A stretch of DNA of 64,000 bases from Halapricum desulfuricans (GTDB taxonomy: Archaea; Halobacteriota; Halobacteria; Halobacteriales; Haloarculaceae), in assembly GCF_017094465.1 (NCBI RefSeq), contig NZ_CP064791.1, positions 1,178,001 through 1,242,000 of the forward strand. The letters are read 5' to 3'. This document shows, in pieces, positions 8,583 to 17,500 of this stretch (its first letter is position 1; each line of letters opens with the position of its first letter). Made by a program: the position numbers and the translations under genes. The notes below the pieces were generated by a model, which saw only the letters and a list, made by a program, of their open reading frames with translations, did not search any database and had not been told where the DNA came from.

Positions 8583-9335
8583 TTACCGGTTCGACGTTCG
8601 GCCGTCTCGATCGGCTGAGCCACCGTCGGACATCGGTCCGTGACCAGTCGACGATCCGTGCCCGTCAGACGGGCCCGGACCGGCCGGCGGTCCACCGGCT
8701 CCGGGACCGGTCCAGTTACCGGGGACCCCAGCGGGCGGTCCGCCACGCGACGTGTCCGGCATGCCCATTCCGACGCGGGGGCCAGCGATTCCGCGTGCGA
8801 TCTCGGCCATCTCGCCGCCACGCATTTCACCGGCCTGCGTACGGAGCCGTTCGATCGCGGTGACGTTCACGCCGGCCCGATCACGGGCCTGCTCCGGCAG
8901 GGCGACCGCAACGGCGTGACTCCGGTTGAGCTGTCGTTCGACCTGCTGGATCCGGGCAGCTACCGCGGTCGTCCTGGCCTCGTACGTGCTCCGGTCGAGA
9001 CTCCCGTTCTCGTAGGCTGCCTGCAGTTGTTCGCGCTGTTCTCTGAGATCGCCGAGGCGGTTCTCCAGGCCCGGCATGCGTTCGGCGACGACACCGGCCT
9101 TACTCTCGTTGGTGTCAGCGCTGGCGATCGCCTGACCGAACGCGCGGCCCTCGACAGCACCGTCGAGTTCAGCCTGGCCGACGGAGACGACGCCGGACAA
9201 CTGTGCGCCCGGCTGGATCGATTCGTTGGTCGCGGTCTGTTGGGCGGTCTGCCCGGGTAGTGAAAGCGCCGCTGCCGGCGTCACGAACAACGCCGCGACG
9301 ACCACTACCAGGACCGCCTGGGACGGGGATTCCAT
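8583..9335 (-). CDS. Secreted coiled-coil protein with a Pro/Gly-rich tail
   Basis: A 250-residue protein of unknown function. Residues 1-23 are a hydrophobic signal sequence (QAVLVVVVAALFVTPAAA). The middle (about 70-140) is charged and predicted helical, with LENRLGDLREQREQLQAAYENG. The C-terminal third is rich in Pro, Gly and Ser with several His, so it is probably extended. It is preceded by TATATAAA at 9363-9370, about 30 bases from the ATG. The upstream neighbour, in the same orientation, is a membrane-anchored HTH protein. I do not recognise a characterised homologue. Confidence 0.75.
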   Translation of the reverse strand: MESPSQAVLVVVVAALFVTPAAALSLPGQTAQQTATNESIQPGAQLSGVVSVGQAELDGAVEGRAFGQAIASADTNESKAGVVAERMPGLENRLGDLREQREQLQAAYENGSLDRSTYEARTTAVAARIQQVERQLNRSHAVAVALPEQARDRAGVNVTAIERLRTQAGEMRGGEMAEIARGIAGPRVGMGMPDTSRGGPPAGVPGNWTGPGAGGPPAGPGPSDGHGSSTGHGPMSDGGSADRDGRTSNR

Positions 9336-9469
9336 CGTACTTCCTACTCGGTCCCATATACCTATATAAACCCCACATCCTCAGCCCGGATTAAGCAGGA
9401 TTAAGTGGACTTCTATTCGACTGCAGTCTGCGTGTTTTTCTGATTCCGGATCGTGAAACGACGACAGAT

Positions 9470-10501
9470 TTATAGTTCACTTTCGTCCGGATCGACCAGA
9501 ACGTTCTCCCGGCCAAGGCGGAAGACGTCGATCTCGTCGTCCTCGCGAAGCGTCTTGACGACCTGGCTGGTCTTGGCGTCGGTCCAGTCGAACTCGGTGG
9601 CGACTTCCTGCTGTTTGACGCGGCCACCACGTTCATCGAGCAGTCGCAGGACCCGTTCCTCGTTGCTCAGAAGTGCGTCCTCCGGTTCGGATTCGGGTCC
9701 GGTGTCCTCGCTGGGTTCGGTGTCAGTTTCGGCCCCGGATGCGGGCTGTTCGTCACCTCCAGACTTGTCACGCGTCCGTCGTTTCCAGGCGCCGATTCCG
9801 ATCCCGATCACGAGGCCGGCGGCCACGACGACAGCGAGCGTGGGGAACGACGACGCGGGGCTGGCGACGACCTGTGGTCCATCAGCCCCGAACTCGATCG
9901 GTCCCTGCCAGACCACAGTTTGGTCACGGCGTTCGTCGGGCTCGGGCGAGACGCTGTCGGCCTCGTAGCCGTCGGGCCAGGAGACAGTCAATCGAGAATC
10001 CTCTTCGAGGAAGAACCCGGCAAGCGCATCGCCTGCCTGGATCGTGTCACCGTCGGTGGCCGCGAAGTTCGTCCACTGGAAGCGGTACGTGACCGTCCCG
10101 TAGCCCTGGAGTTGCTCAGTGTCTGTCTCGACCGTGAGGTTCTCGATGGCCATCGAGCGGCCCGTGGCGTTCTCGGCCGTGCCGGCGGTCCGGTCCATAC
10201 GGTCGCGAAACGCCGAGAGGTACGTCGAAGTGTTCGCCTCGATGTCCGATTGTAACTGTTCGAAGGCGGCCGTCTCGTTTTCGGTCGCCAGCTCGACCCG
10301 GTAGGAGACTTCCCAGGTCGCGGAACCGTCCGCTTGCAGTGCAAGCGCGAGGACGATACGGTCGGCGTCGACGTCTGTCTGTGCGAACGTCTCCGAACCA
10401 AGTTCCGAATGCGCGGGGCCATCAGCGACGACTGAACCGCTGGCGACAGCGGCCAGTAACACGGCACTGACGAGGACAACACGAACGGCGGAGCGAGTCA
10501 T
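9470..10501 (-). CDS. Membrane-anchored winged-helix protein with an extracellular sensor domain
   Basis: A 343-residue protein. Residues 1-26 form a signal sequence. About 27-220 form an extracellular beta-rich domain (DGSATWEVSYRVELATENETAAFEQL). Residues 222-244 form a transmembrane helix (FPTLAVVVAAGLVIGIGIGAW). After an acidic linker, the cytoplasmic end carries a winged helix: SNEERVLRLLDERGGRVKQQEVATEFDWTDAKTSQVVKTLREDDEI. The layout, known in haloarchaea, suggests a one-component regulator that senses outside the cell. The ligand and target are unknown. The secreted protein at 8583-9335 lies downstream and is a reasonable partner or target. Confidence 0.8.
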   Translation of the reverse strand: MTRSAVRVVLVSAVLLAAVASGSVVADGPAHSELGSETFAQTDVDADRIVLALALQADGSATWEVSYRVELATENETAAFEQLQSDIEANTSTYLSAFRDRMDRTAGTAENATGRSMAIENLTVETDTEQLQGYGTVTYRFQWTNFAATDGDTIQAGDALAGFFLEEDSRLTVSWPDGYEADSVSPEPDERRDQTVVWQGPIEFGADGPQVVASPASSFPTLAVVVAAGLVIGIGIGAWKRRTRDKSGGDEQPASGAETDTEPSEDTGPESEPEDALLSNEERVLRLLDERGGRVKQQEVATEFDWTDAKTSQVVKTLREDDEIDVFRLGRENVLVDPDESEL

Positions 10502-10727
10502 CGGTGGACAGTACAGTATCCGTCGGCAAAGAGGTGATGGCTCCCACCGGACAGCGACTGAGTCATCCCCCGAAATTATTGTCAGTCAGATCGTGGAAAT
10601 GTGCGAAGATAACCGCGACGCTTGAGACCCGGGTGCGACCGCGTCGACGATATAGACGGCGGAGAGTGCGGGGCACTCGATTCGGGCGGCAACGGAAAAA
10701 TCGACAGCAGTAGGACGGTGTGACCCG

Positions 10728-11171
10728 TCAGAAGGACTTCTTGATGCTGAGGAACGCGGCCTTGTGCGCCTGTTCGTCGGCGAGCAGCTCCGTCGCCAGG
10801 TCGGCTGTCACGTAATCGTCGGCGTCCTCGGCGGCGACAACCAGCGCTTCGTAGGTCTCGATGGCTTCCTCTTCGGCCTCGATGACGCCGTCGATAACTG
10901 CCTCGACGTCAGTGCTGTCTTCGGGCGGCTGGAGCATATCCTGTGCCGGCTCGAAATCCATCGACGCCGGGGGAACCTGACCGTAATACCGGAGTCGGTA
11001 GCCCAACTCTTCTGCGTGGCCGAGCTCTTCCTGTACGTCTTCCATCAGGTCCTCGGCGACGTCTTCGCCGTCGAACGTCTCCAGATAGATCGCGTTCGCG
11101 AGGTAGTTCATCACGGTCTCGACTTCGTCGACGTACGCCTGTTCGAGCAAGTCAACGACTTCGTCTGACAT
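10728..11171 (-). CDS. Ferritin-like diiron protein
   Basis: A 147-residue four-helix-bundle protein of the ferritin/rubrerythrin-like superfamily. Helix 1 carries the metal-ligand pattern EVETVMNYL, helix 2 carries EELGHAEEL (ExxH), helix 3 EEEAIETYE and helix 4 DEQAHKAAF. These supply the Glu and His ligands expected for a diiron centre. It has no rubredoxin tail. The TATA element ATTTATTG at 11198-11205 lies 27 bases before the ATG, so the transcript is probably leaderless. Iron storage, peroxide handling or Dps-like roles are all possible. Confidence 0.8.
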   Translation of the reverse strand: MSDEVVDLLEQAYVDEVETVMNYLANAIYLETFDGEDVAEDLMEDVQEELGHAEELGYRLRYYGQVPPASMDFEPAQDMLQPPEDSTDVEAVIDGVIEAEEEAIETYEALVVAAEDADDYVTADLATELLADEQAHKAAFLSIKKSF

Positions 11172-11341
11172 ACAGGAGTACTGTTTGCGTGCTACACAAT
11201 AAATTGGCCGGTCAGACTCCCGATAGCCGGGAACACGGACGATTAATATTCCACGATATAGCTCCGACTCGAAGCTATCGAATCGAACACGTGGCGACGC
11301 CGCGGGGTTTTTTCCTCCGGCCCCCGTCTGGCCACGCAGTC

Positions 11342-13048
11342 ATGACTGTAGGTCTCGTCGGGTCCGGTCCGGCGGCCGAGGCCGTCACCGCCGCGGTCGC
11401 TGACGTCGACGTGTCCGTGACACAGACCGATCCGGCAGCGTTCGGGAGCGAGCGACTCGGCGTCGTCGTCGGGGTCGCGGGCGACCGCGCGTTCGAGCGA
11501 GCGAACAGCCACGCGATCGAGACGGAGACGCCCTGGATCGCGGTCGAACTCGGCGGTGTCGGCGGCTACCCGGTCGTCGATGCGGCGATCGCGGGGTTCG
11601 GTCACACCGCCGGGTGCTACGCGTGTCTCCAGGGGCGCGTCGGTGCGACAGTCGATCCGGACACCCAGCCGACGGCTGCGCCCGCCGTTCCGATCCAGCG
11701 CTTCGCCGGGGCGATCGCGGGCCGGGCGGCCGCCACAGCAGTGACAGGCGGCGAATCCCCGCTGTTCGGACAGGTGCGGACCATCCCGGATGCGACCCAT
11801 CCGCTGCTCGAACTCCCGGGCTGCACGTGTGGGTCGGCACCGTCACACGCGCTCGGACGGAACACCGTCAACACCGATCTCGAGGAAACGCTGGCGATGG
11901 CCGAGCGCGCGATCGACGAGCGCACGGGGATCGTCACCGAGATCGGCGAGGCCGAGTCCTATCCCGCGCCGTACTACCTGGCACAGGTCTGTGAGACGTC
12001 CGGCTTTAGCGACGCCACGGCCAGCCAGGACGCCGCGGGCGTGTCGGACGACTGGAACGAGGCGTTCATGAAGGCTGTCGGGGAAGGGCTCGAACGCTAC
12101 TGTGCCGGCGTGTATCGAACGGACGACTTCCGGCAAGCGCCGGCACCAGACCTCGACGGTGCAGTCACGCCGTCGCTGTTCGTCTCGCCGGAGACCCCCG
12201 ACGACAGTGCCGAGCGGGCCTGGGTACCCGGCGAACATCTCCAGAGCGGCGACGACGCGTGGCTCCCGGCCGAACTCGTCTACTATCCGCCACACGAGCG
12301 GGACATCCGCCCGGCGATCACGACGGGTCTCGGCCTCGAACGATCGACTGTCGGGGCGCTGCTCGCGGGGCTGTACGAGATCGTCGAGCGGGACGCCGCG
12401 ATGTTGTCGTGGTACTCGACGTTCGAGCCGCTGGGTCTGGATATCGACGACGAGCGGTTCGCGGCGCTCGCAACTCGGGCCCGATCGGAGGGGCTGTCGG
12501 TCACGCCGCTGTTGGTGACCCAGGACATCGACGTGCCTGTCGTGGCCGTGGCCGTCCACCGGGCGGGCGAGTGGCCCCGGTTCGCACTGGGGTCGGCTGC
12601 GGACCTGGACGCCGCGGCAGGGGCACGCTCGGCGCTGGCGGAAGCGATCCAGAACTGGCTCGAACTCAGCGGTATGGGTCGGGAACAGGCGGCTGACGCA
12701 AGCGGCGCGATCGGTTGGTACGCAGACTACCCTGAGGAGATTGACGCGTTCATCGATGTCGATCGGTCCGTGTCAGCGGCCGACGTCGGACCTGACGAAC
12801 CGCCGACGGGCGAGGCCGAACTGGAACACGTCCTCGACGCCCTCGACGAGGCGGATCTGGATGCCTACGCCACCCGGCTCACGACGCGCGACGTGGCCTC
12901 GGTCGGGTTCGAGGCCGTGCGGGTGCTCGCGCCCGGCGCACAGCCGCTGTTCTTCGACGACGCGTACTTCGGCGAACGGGCCAGCACCGTCCCCGAATCG
13001 CTCGGGTTCGAGCCCCGGCTAGACCGGGAGCATCATCCGTTCCCATAG
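11342..13048 (+). CDS. YcaO/SagD-type cyclodehydratase with an E1-like N-terminal domain
   Basis: A 568-residue protein. The N-terminal half begins MTVGLVGSGPAAEAV and carries GCYACLQGR and LPGCTCGSAP, the cysteine pairs of the zinc-binding docking domain of azoline-forming maturases. The C-terminal half is a YcaO domain with the ATP-site pieces GEGLERYCAG, EIVERDAAMLSWY and ALAEAIQNW. The protein ends HHPFP, like the proline-rich C terminus of TOMM cyclodehydratases. Such enzymes convert Cys/Ser/Thr in peptides to thiazolines or oxazolines. No precursor peptide, dehydrogenase, TfuA or transporter is adjacent, so the substrate is unknown. The frame is open to 10943; I use the ATG at 11342. 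Confidence 0.85.
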   Translation: MTVGLVGSGPAAEAVTAAVADVDVSVTQTDPAAFGSERLGVVVGVAGDRAFERANSHAIETETPWIAVELGGVGGYPVVDAAIAGFGHTAGCYACLQGRVGATVDPDTQPTAAPAVPIQRFAGAIAGRAAATAVTGGESPLFGQVRTIPDATHPLLELPGCTCGSAPSHALGRNTVNTDLEETLAMAERAIDERTGIVTEIGEAESYPAPYYLAQVCETSGFSDATASQDAAGVSDDWNEAFMKAVGEGLERYCAGVYRTDDFRQAPAPDLDGAVTPSLFVSPETPDDSAERAWVPGEHLQSGDDAWLPAELVYYPPHERDIRPAITTGLGLERSTVGALLAGLYEIVERDAAMLSWYSTFEPLGLDIDDERFAALATRARSEGLSVTPLLVTQDIDVPVVAVAVHRAGEWPRFALGSAADLDAAAGARSALAEAIQNWLELSGMGREQAADASGAIGWYADYPEEIDAFIDVDRSVSAADVGPDEPPTGEAELEHVLDALDEADLDAYATRLTTRDVASVGFEAVRVLAPGAQPLFFDDAYFGERASTVPESLGFEPRLDREHHPFP

Positions 13049-13058
13049 AAAGACGAGC

Positions 13059-14210
13059 CTAGATCCCGAAGGTCGCGCGGATCATATCCCTGGTTCCGGG
13101 CCCGAGACCGACTGCGGCGATCGCCATCAGCAGGACGATCGAGTACCGCGGGTTCTCGTCGAGGAACTCGTCGTTGAACAGCCAGACGATCCCCAGGGCG
13201 ACGGCCATCTTCACGAGCAGGAACGGCCAGGAGGTGCCGATGACACTGGTGACCGACGCGGGAACGACCGCCTCGGTGATCGAGATGATCGTCGCGTTGG
13301 CGGGGTGTTTCGGGACGTACTGGAAGGGGAGCCCGAACGCCTCCCACCAGTCCGATGCGAGGACGTTCGCGACGCCGTCGATGGCGTGCGCCCAGAGGAC
13401 GACGAGTCCGATGTACCCGGTGCCGCTGTTGATCTCGGGTGCGAACCGGTCGGCGAGCCAGTACAGCGCGTAGGCGATCCCGGTCGCGAGTCCGACGGTC
13501 ACCAGCAGGAACGCGGGATACTGCCCGACTGATTCTTCGAGGACCGAGATGACGACCAGCCCGGAGAAGGTGACGACGAACAGGACCGTCCCGACCGCGC
13601 CGAGGACTGGCGGATACGACTCGACGAAATCGTTGCGCGACAGCCAGACACTGCCCAGCAGTGCCGCGAGCGTGATGAAAAAGACGGTGAAGTAGATCAG
13701 CGGACTGATGATCAGCGTGTTGAGCGGGTACCCGATGATCTGTTCGGTGCCCGCCGTGTCAGCGAGCCAGTTGTTCGCGTCCTCGACGACCCGAAGTGCC
13801 CCGCCGAACAGCATGAACGGCACGAGGCCGAAAAACAGGTTTCGGTTCCGGCCGAGATGCAGCCGTCGGAGCAGGATCCAGATGCCGACCAGGAAGAACA
13901 GCCCGACGAGCATGTAGCCCACCTCCGAGACGACTGTGTAGCCCGGCTCCGCGACGACGAGCCCTTCCTGCGCGGCCGTCGAGCACGCCGCACCGCCCGC
14001 AGTCGTAATCGAGCCGCCGTCGTTGATGGCACACTGTGCGTTGTGCGCGTCTGCGTACACCGGCCCCCAGAAGTACTGCCAGATGAACCCGTCGTAGACC
14101 CGTCGGGGCGCGATCAACGAGCCACCGGCGAGCGCGAGGACGCTCGCCACGAACGTTGCGAGCCACGCGCGAGCGGGTCCGATTCGATCGATGACGTCCA
14201 TGCCGAACAC
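13059..14210 (-). CDS. DUF63 family multi-pass membrane protein
   Basis: A 383-residue archaeal membrane protein. It has about nine hydrophobic segments, starting with [23 protein letters not shown], then [21 protein letters not shown], a sequence type I associate with the archaeal DUF63 family. The function is unknown. It converges with the YcaO gene, with 10 bases between the stops. The start could also be the second ATG at 14201 (MDVIDRIG). Confidence 0.8.
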   Translation of the reverse strand: MFGMDVIDRIGPARAWLATFVASVLALAGGSLIAPRRVYDGFIWQYFWGPVYADAHNAQCAINDGGSITTAGGAACSTAAQEGLVVAEPGYTVVSEVGYMLVGLFFLVGIWILLRRLHLGRNRNLFFGLVPFMLFGGALRVVEDANNWLADTAGTEQIIGYPLNTLIISPLIYFTVFFITLAALLGSVWLSRNDFVESYPPVLGAVGTVLFVVTFSGLVVISVLEESVGQYPAFLLVTVGLATGIAYALYWLADRFAPEINSGTGYIGLVVLWAHAIDGVANVLASDWWEAFGLPFQYVPKHPANATIISITEAVVPASVTSVIGTSWPFLLVKMAVALGIVWLFNDEFLDENPRYSIVLLMAIAAVGLGPGTRDMIRATFGI

Positions 14211-14277
14211 GGCGAGGCGCGGCGTGTTGAGGTTTCCGGTCGCGGGTCATCAGTGGATGGCCGCCTGTGGGATCGGT

Positions 14278-14295
14278 GCCCCTCTTCCGAGGGGC
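14278..14295. terminator. GC-rich hairpin followed by TTTT
   Basis: GCCCCTC and GAGGGGC arms enclose TTCC and are followed by TTTT. It lies in the short divergent region between the DUF63 gene and the next plus-strand gene, so a promoter-proximal role is as likely as termination. A second perfect palindrome, GGCCACGCGTGGCC (14321-14334), overlaps the chosen GTG start of the downstream gene. Confidence 0.3.
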
Positions 14296-14328
14296 TTTTG
14301 CTCGCCGGCCTCTAACGAACGGCCACGC

Positions 14329-14781
14329 GTGGCCATCACGGACAAGATCTACGTCAAAAACCACCGGCAACTCGCCACCCAGCTCGAGACGAACATTCCG
14401 AAGGGCGCGTTCTCGGGCGCGACGCTCGACCTGCTGTTCCAGGGTGAAAACCTGGGCAAACTCGACGATGCGACGCGCGATCGCGTGCTCGATTTCGCCG
14501 AGGATTTCCTCGACTGCGACTGCGAGGGTGCGCCACACTGTGGCCACCCCGAACGGAAGTTCGTCGCCTACCTGCTGGAACTGCGCGAGACCGGCCTCGG
14601 CCCGCAGGCGATGGTCGACGTGATGAGCGACGAGTATATGGTGTATGCCTATCCGGGCGACATCCGGTCGTTTCTCGACGATTCGATCAGGCAACTAGAA
14701 GCGATCGAAACGCTGGCCGACGTCGACGGGCAACACGAGATGGCCGACCGGGCGAGAGAGTCGCGCAAACGGCTTCGGTAG
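14329..14781 (+). CDS. DUF5814-like haloarchaeal protein with a Cys/His cluster
   Basis: A 150-residue protein beginning at GTG 14329 (MAITDKIYVKNHRQLATQ). It contains CDCEGAPHCGHPERKF, a compact set of Cys and His that probably binds a metal, followed by helices. I recall similar haloarchaeal proteins assigned to DUF5814 and linked to helicases, but that is memory, not a search. The start is chosen because the conserved segment begins there; the frame itself is open from 14191. Function unknown. Confidence 0.6.
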   Translation: MAITDKIYVKNHRQLATQLETNIPKGAFSGATLDLLFQGENLGKLDDATRDRVLDFAEDFLDCDCEGAPHCGHPERKFVAYLLELRETGLGPQAMVDVMSDEYMVYAYPGDIRSFLDDSIRQLEAIETLADVDGQHEMADRARESRKRLR

Positions 14782-14797
14782 GCCCCTCAGAACGCTG

Positions 14798-15220
14798 TCA
14801 GAGGTCTTCGAAGTCGCCAATCCGATAGGGGTTGTCGTCCTCGCCGCCGTCGAGTTCCTCCAGCTGGACGACGTCTTCCTGGTCGTTTTCGTCGAGTCGC
14901 TGCCGGAGTTCCGTCGCGTAGCGCTTGTACTCCTCCAGCTGCTCCCGGAGGTGGTCGGCTTCGAGTTCAAGCCGCTCGTGTTCCCGGACGAAGCTCTTGG
15001 GCACCTCGATCTTCGGCGGGAAGCTCTGACTGTCGCTGCTCTCCTCGTTGAGTTCGTGTTCCGGAACGACCTTGACCTGGCCGTCGTGGGCGACGAGCAT
15101 GTCGACGTAATCCCGGAAGACCGCCGACAGGGAGATGTCACGCTCCTCGGCGATGTCCCGGAGTGTCTCGAACTTCTCCTGACTCACCCGGAAGGAGATG
15201 GTTTTGTTCTTGTTGCCCAT
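14798..15220 (-). CDS. Ribbon-helix-helix DNA-binding protein with a coiled-coil tail
   Basis: A 140-residue protein. Residues 1-45 (KNKTISFRVSQEKFETLRDIAEERDISLSAVFRDYV) form a CopG/MetJ-like ribbon-helix-helix domain. Residues about 78-115 (FVREHERLELEADHLREQLEEYKRYATELRQRL) form a coiled coil, and the end is acidic. It is likely a dimeric transcription regulator or nucleoid-associated factor. The ATG at 15220 was preferred over the longer frame to 15274 because the domain begins there. The targets are unknown. Confidence 0.75.
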   Translation of the reverse strand: MGNKNKTISFRVSQEKFETLRDIAEERDISLSAVFRDYVDMLVAHDGQVKVVPEHELNEESSDSQSFPPKIEVPKSFVREHERLELEADHLREQLEEYKRYATELRQRLDENDQEDVVQLEELDGGEDDNPYRIGDFEDL

Positions 15221-15304
15221 TGGTGAGTGGATATCGCTCCTCCTCGTACTTAATCGTTTGTCAGACGCTCGCATGTCCGCGGGTGGGCCGACTGTGCCGG
15301 CCGG

Positions 15305-17419
15305 TTACTCGATCCCGGTAATCTCGAAGCGGGCGCCCCCGTTAGAACCGTCGGTCACACGGATCTCCCACCCGTGTGCTTCGGCGACTTCTTTGACGAT
15401 GCTCAGTCCGAACCCGGTCCCCTTGTAGGCTGTCGAATACCCGGCCTCGAAGACCCGATCGCGCTTCTCCGGCGAGATGCCCGGACCGTCGTCCTCGACG
15501 TAGAAGCCGTCGGTCGTTTCCCCGACGGTGACGGTCACGTCGTCGCCGCTGTGGTCAATCGCGTTCCGGAAGAGGTTCTCCAGCAGCTGTCGGAGGCGGC
15601 TCCTGTCGGCCTGGACGACCAGATCTGATTCGATACGGATCGTCGCGTCGCCGCTCGCGACGTTCCGCCAGCAGTCCTCGACGAGGTCCGCAAGTTCGAC
15701 CGGTTGTCGGTTCCGGACCGTCTCACCTTCCCGAGCTAGCGCCAGCAAGTCCTCGACCAGGCCGTCCATCCGATCGAGGGCATTCGCGATCGCGTCGTGG
15801 TGTTCGCTCTCGGCGTCTTCCCGTGCGAGTTCGAGTCGGCCCTGCGCGACGTGCAGCGGGTTCCGGAGGTCGTGTGAGACGACGCTCGCGAACTCGTCGA
15901 GCCGGTCACGCTCCCGGCGGAGCGTCCGCTCGCGCTCTTTCCGTTCGGTGACGTCCCGGTATACCCACAGGTGGCCGTTCCCTTCGCCCAACTCGATCGG
16001 CTGATAGCTGCGTGTGAAGGTACGACCGTCGTCCAGTCGCAGGTCTTCCCGGTTCACCGGGTCGCGCTGCTGGATCACAGCTTCGGTTCGGTCGACGAAC
16101 CGCTCGCCGTCGGCGAACAGTTCACTCGCTTCCCGAGCCAGTCGCTTGCAGTCCTCTCCGATCACGTCATCCGACTGGCCAGCGATCCCGAACAACTCGA
16201 AGAACCGATCGTTCACCGCTAGAATATTCCGGTCCTCGTCTTCGGCGATGACGCCGGCCGGCAACGTCTCGAACAGCGTCGACAGCAACGCGTTCGTCTC
16301 CTTCAGGTCACGCTCGCGTTCCCGGCGCTCGGTGATCTCACGAGTGACGCCGACGACGCCCTCGACCTCGCCGTCGATGACCATCGGTGTCAGCCGATAA
16401 TCGAGCACCTGGTACCCGGCTTCGGGGAACTCGCCGGCGACCTCGCCACGGGCCTCCGCACGCTCGCCCGCGAGTAGCTCGCGGAAGGGATCGCCGTCGG
16501 CCTGTTCCCGGATCATCGGGACGAGGTTGCTCTTTTGGCCCTCCAGTTCTTCGCGGGACACCTCGTAGAAGTCAGCGAGGTACTCGTTGACGACGTCGAA
16601 ACGGGCGTCTTCCGTGTAGATGCAGGCCGACTCCAGCATCGTGTTGATCATCCGCTTGTAGCGCCGGAGCTCGCGTTCGTTTTCCTTCCGGTCCGTGATG
16701 TCTCGAACCGTATACAGCGTCGTCCCCTCCCGTATCGAGACCTGTTTGATCGAGACGAGGACGGTCCGCTGATCCCCGGACTTGTCCGTGATATCGGTTT
16801 CGACGTTGGATATCTCGTCGTCCGTTTCGAGCGTCTCCCGGTCGAACAGCGACTCGTCGAACAGCGCCTCGACCGTTCCCAACTCCTCGACTTCCTCGGC
16901 CGTGTAGCCGAAGATGAACTCGACGTTCGGACAGACGTACGTGAACGCGCCGTCGTCGTCGGTGATGAGAACGGCATCGGACATGCTATTCAGTGTCGTC
17001 CGATAGAGATCCATTGTTGCTTCCCGATCCTGTCGGTTCTGGTATGCTCCGTAGGCGTCGAGGAGCCGGTCGGCGAGTTCCGCGTACTGCCCTGCGCCCT
17101 TCTGTAGATAGTCCGTCGCGCCGGCACCGAGCGCTCGACTGGCTAACGATCCGGAGTCGCGACCCGAAAAGAGCACGAACGGTAGCTCCGGATATCGGTC
17201 CCGAACGGCTCGTACGAACTCGATCCCGTCCATTCCGGGCAGTTCGTAGTCGCTGATTACACAGTCGATCGCCCCTTCCTCGAGCCGGTCCAGCCCTGCC
17301 TCGGCACGCTGTGCTGTCACGACCGTGAGCTGCTCGTCCGCTCGCTGCAGGCGAGTCGCCGCCGTGTCTCCGGATTCGTGCCCGCTGTGGACGTACAGTA
17401 CCCGGACCGGCGTGTCCAT
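15305..17419 (-). CDS. Hybrid sensor histidine kinase (REC-PAS-PAS-PAS-HisKA-HATPase)
   Basis: A 704-residue soluble kinase. An N-terminal receiver domain (about 5-118) has the phospho-acceptor in VISDYELPGMDG. Three PAS domains follow at about 137-255, 262-378 and 385-497. The dimerisation domain has the phospho-His in VVSHDLRNPLH. The ATPase domain has LLENLFRNAIDHSG (N box), VEDDGPGIS (G1) and GTGFGLSIVKEV (G2). No membrane segment is present, so the signal is cytoplasmic. No response regulator lies beside it, as is common for haloarchaeal kinases. Confidence 0.92.
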   Translation of the reverse strand: MDTPVRVLYVHSGHESGDTAATRLQRADEQLTVVTAQRAEAGLDRLEEGAIDCVISDYELPGMDGIEFVRAVRDRYPELPFVLFSGRDSGSLASRALGAGATDYLQKGAGQYAELADRLLDAYGAYQNRQDREATMDLYRTTLNSMSDAVLITDDDGAFTYVCPNVEFIFGYTAEEVEELGTVEALFDESLFDRETLETDDEISNVETDITDKSGDQRTVLVSIKQVSIREGTTLYTVRDITDRKENERELRRYKRMINTMLESACIYTEDARFDVVNEYLADFYEVSREELEGQKSNLVPMIREQADGDPFRELLAGERAEARGEVAGEFPEAGYQVLDYRLTPMVIDGEVEGVVGVTREITERRERERDLKETNALLSTLFETLPAGVIAEDEDRNILAVNDRFFELFGIAGQSDDVIGEDCKRLAREASELFADGERFVDRTEAVIQQRDPVNREDLRLDDGRTFTRSYQPIELGEGNGHLWVYRDVTERKERERTLRRERDRLDEFASVVSHDLRNPLHVAQGRLELAREDAESEHHDAIANALDRMDGLVEDLLALAREGETVRNRQPVELADLVEDCWRNVASGDATIRIESDLVVQADRSRLRQLLENLFRNAIDHSGDDVTVTVGETTDGFYVEDDGPGISPEKRDRVFEAGYSTAYKGTGFGLSIVKEVAEAHGWEIRVTDGSNGGARFEITGIE

Positions 17420-17500
17420 ATCACATAGACTATATTCTATCCCTATATGTCTAGCGCAGCATCGGGCTGTGGTCGATGGCTCGCCCGGGTAACGTAGGGA

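Noticed and set aside
8543..8863. Plus-strand frame starting MSETDRILARLRV
   Set aside because: It is antisense to the secreted-protein gene, and its composition becomes Arg-rich after about 40 residues. The minus-strand gene has a signal sequence and a well-placed TATA element.
10943..11341. N-terminal extension of the YcaO frame
   Set aside because: It overlaps the ferritin-like gene on the other strand and is Arg/Pro-rich. The ATG at 11342 begins the conserved fold.
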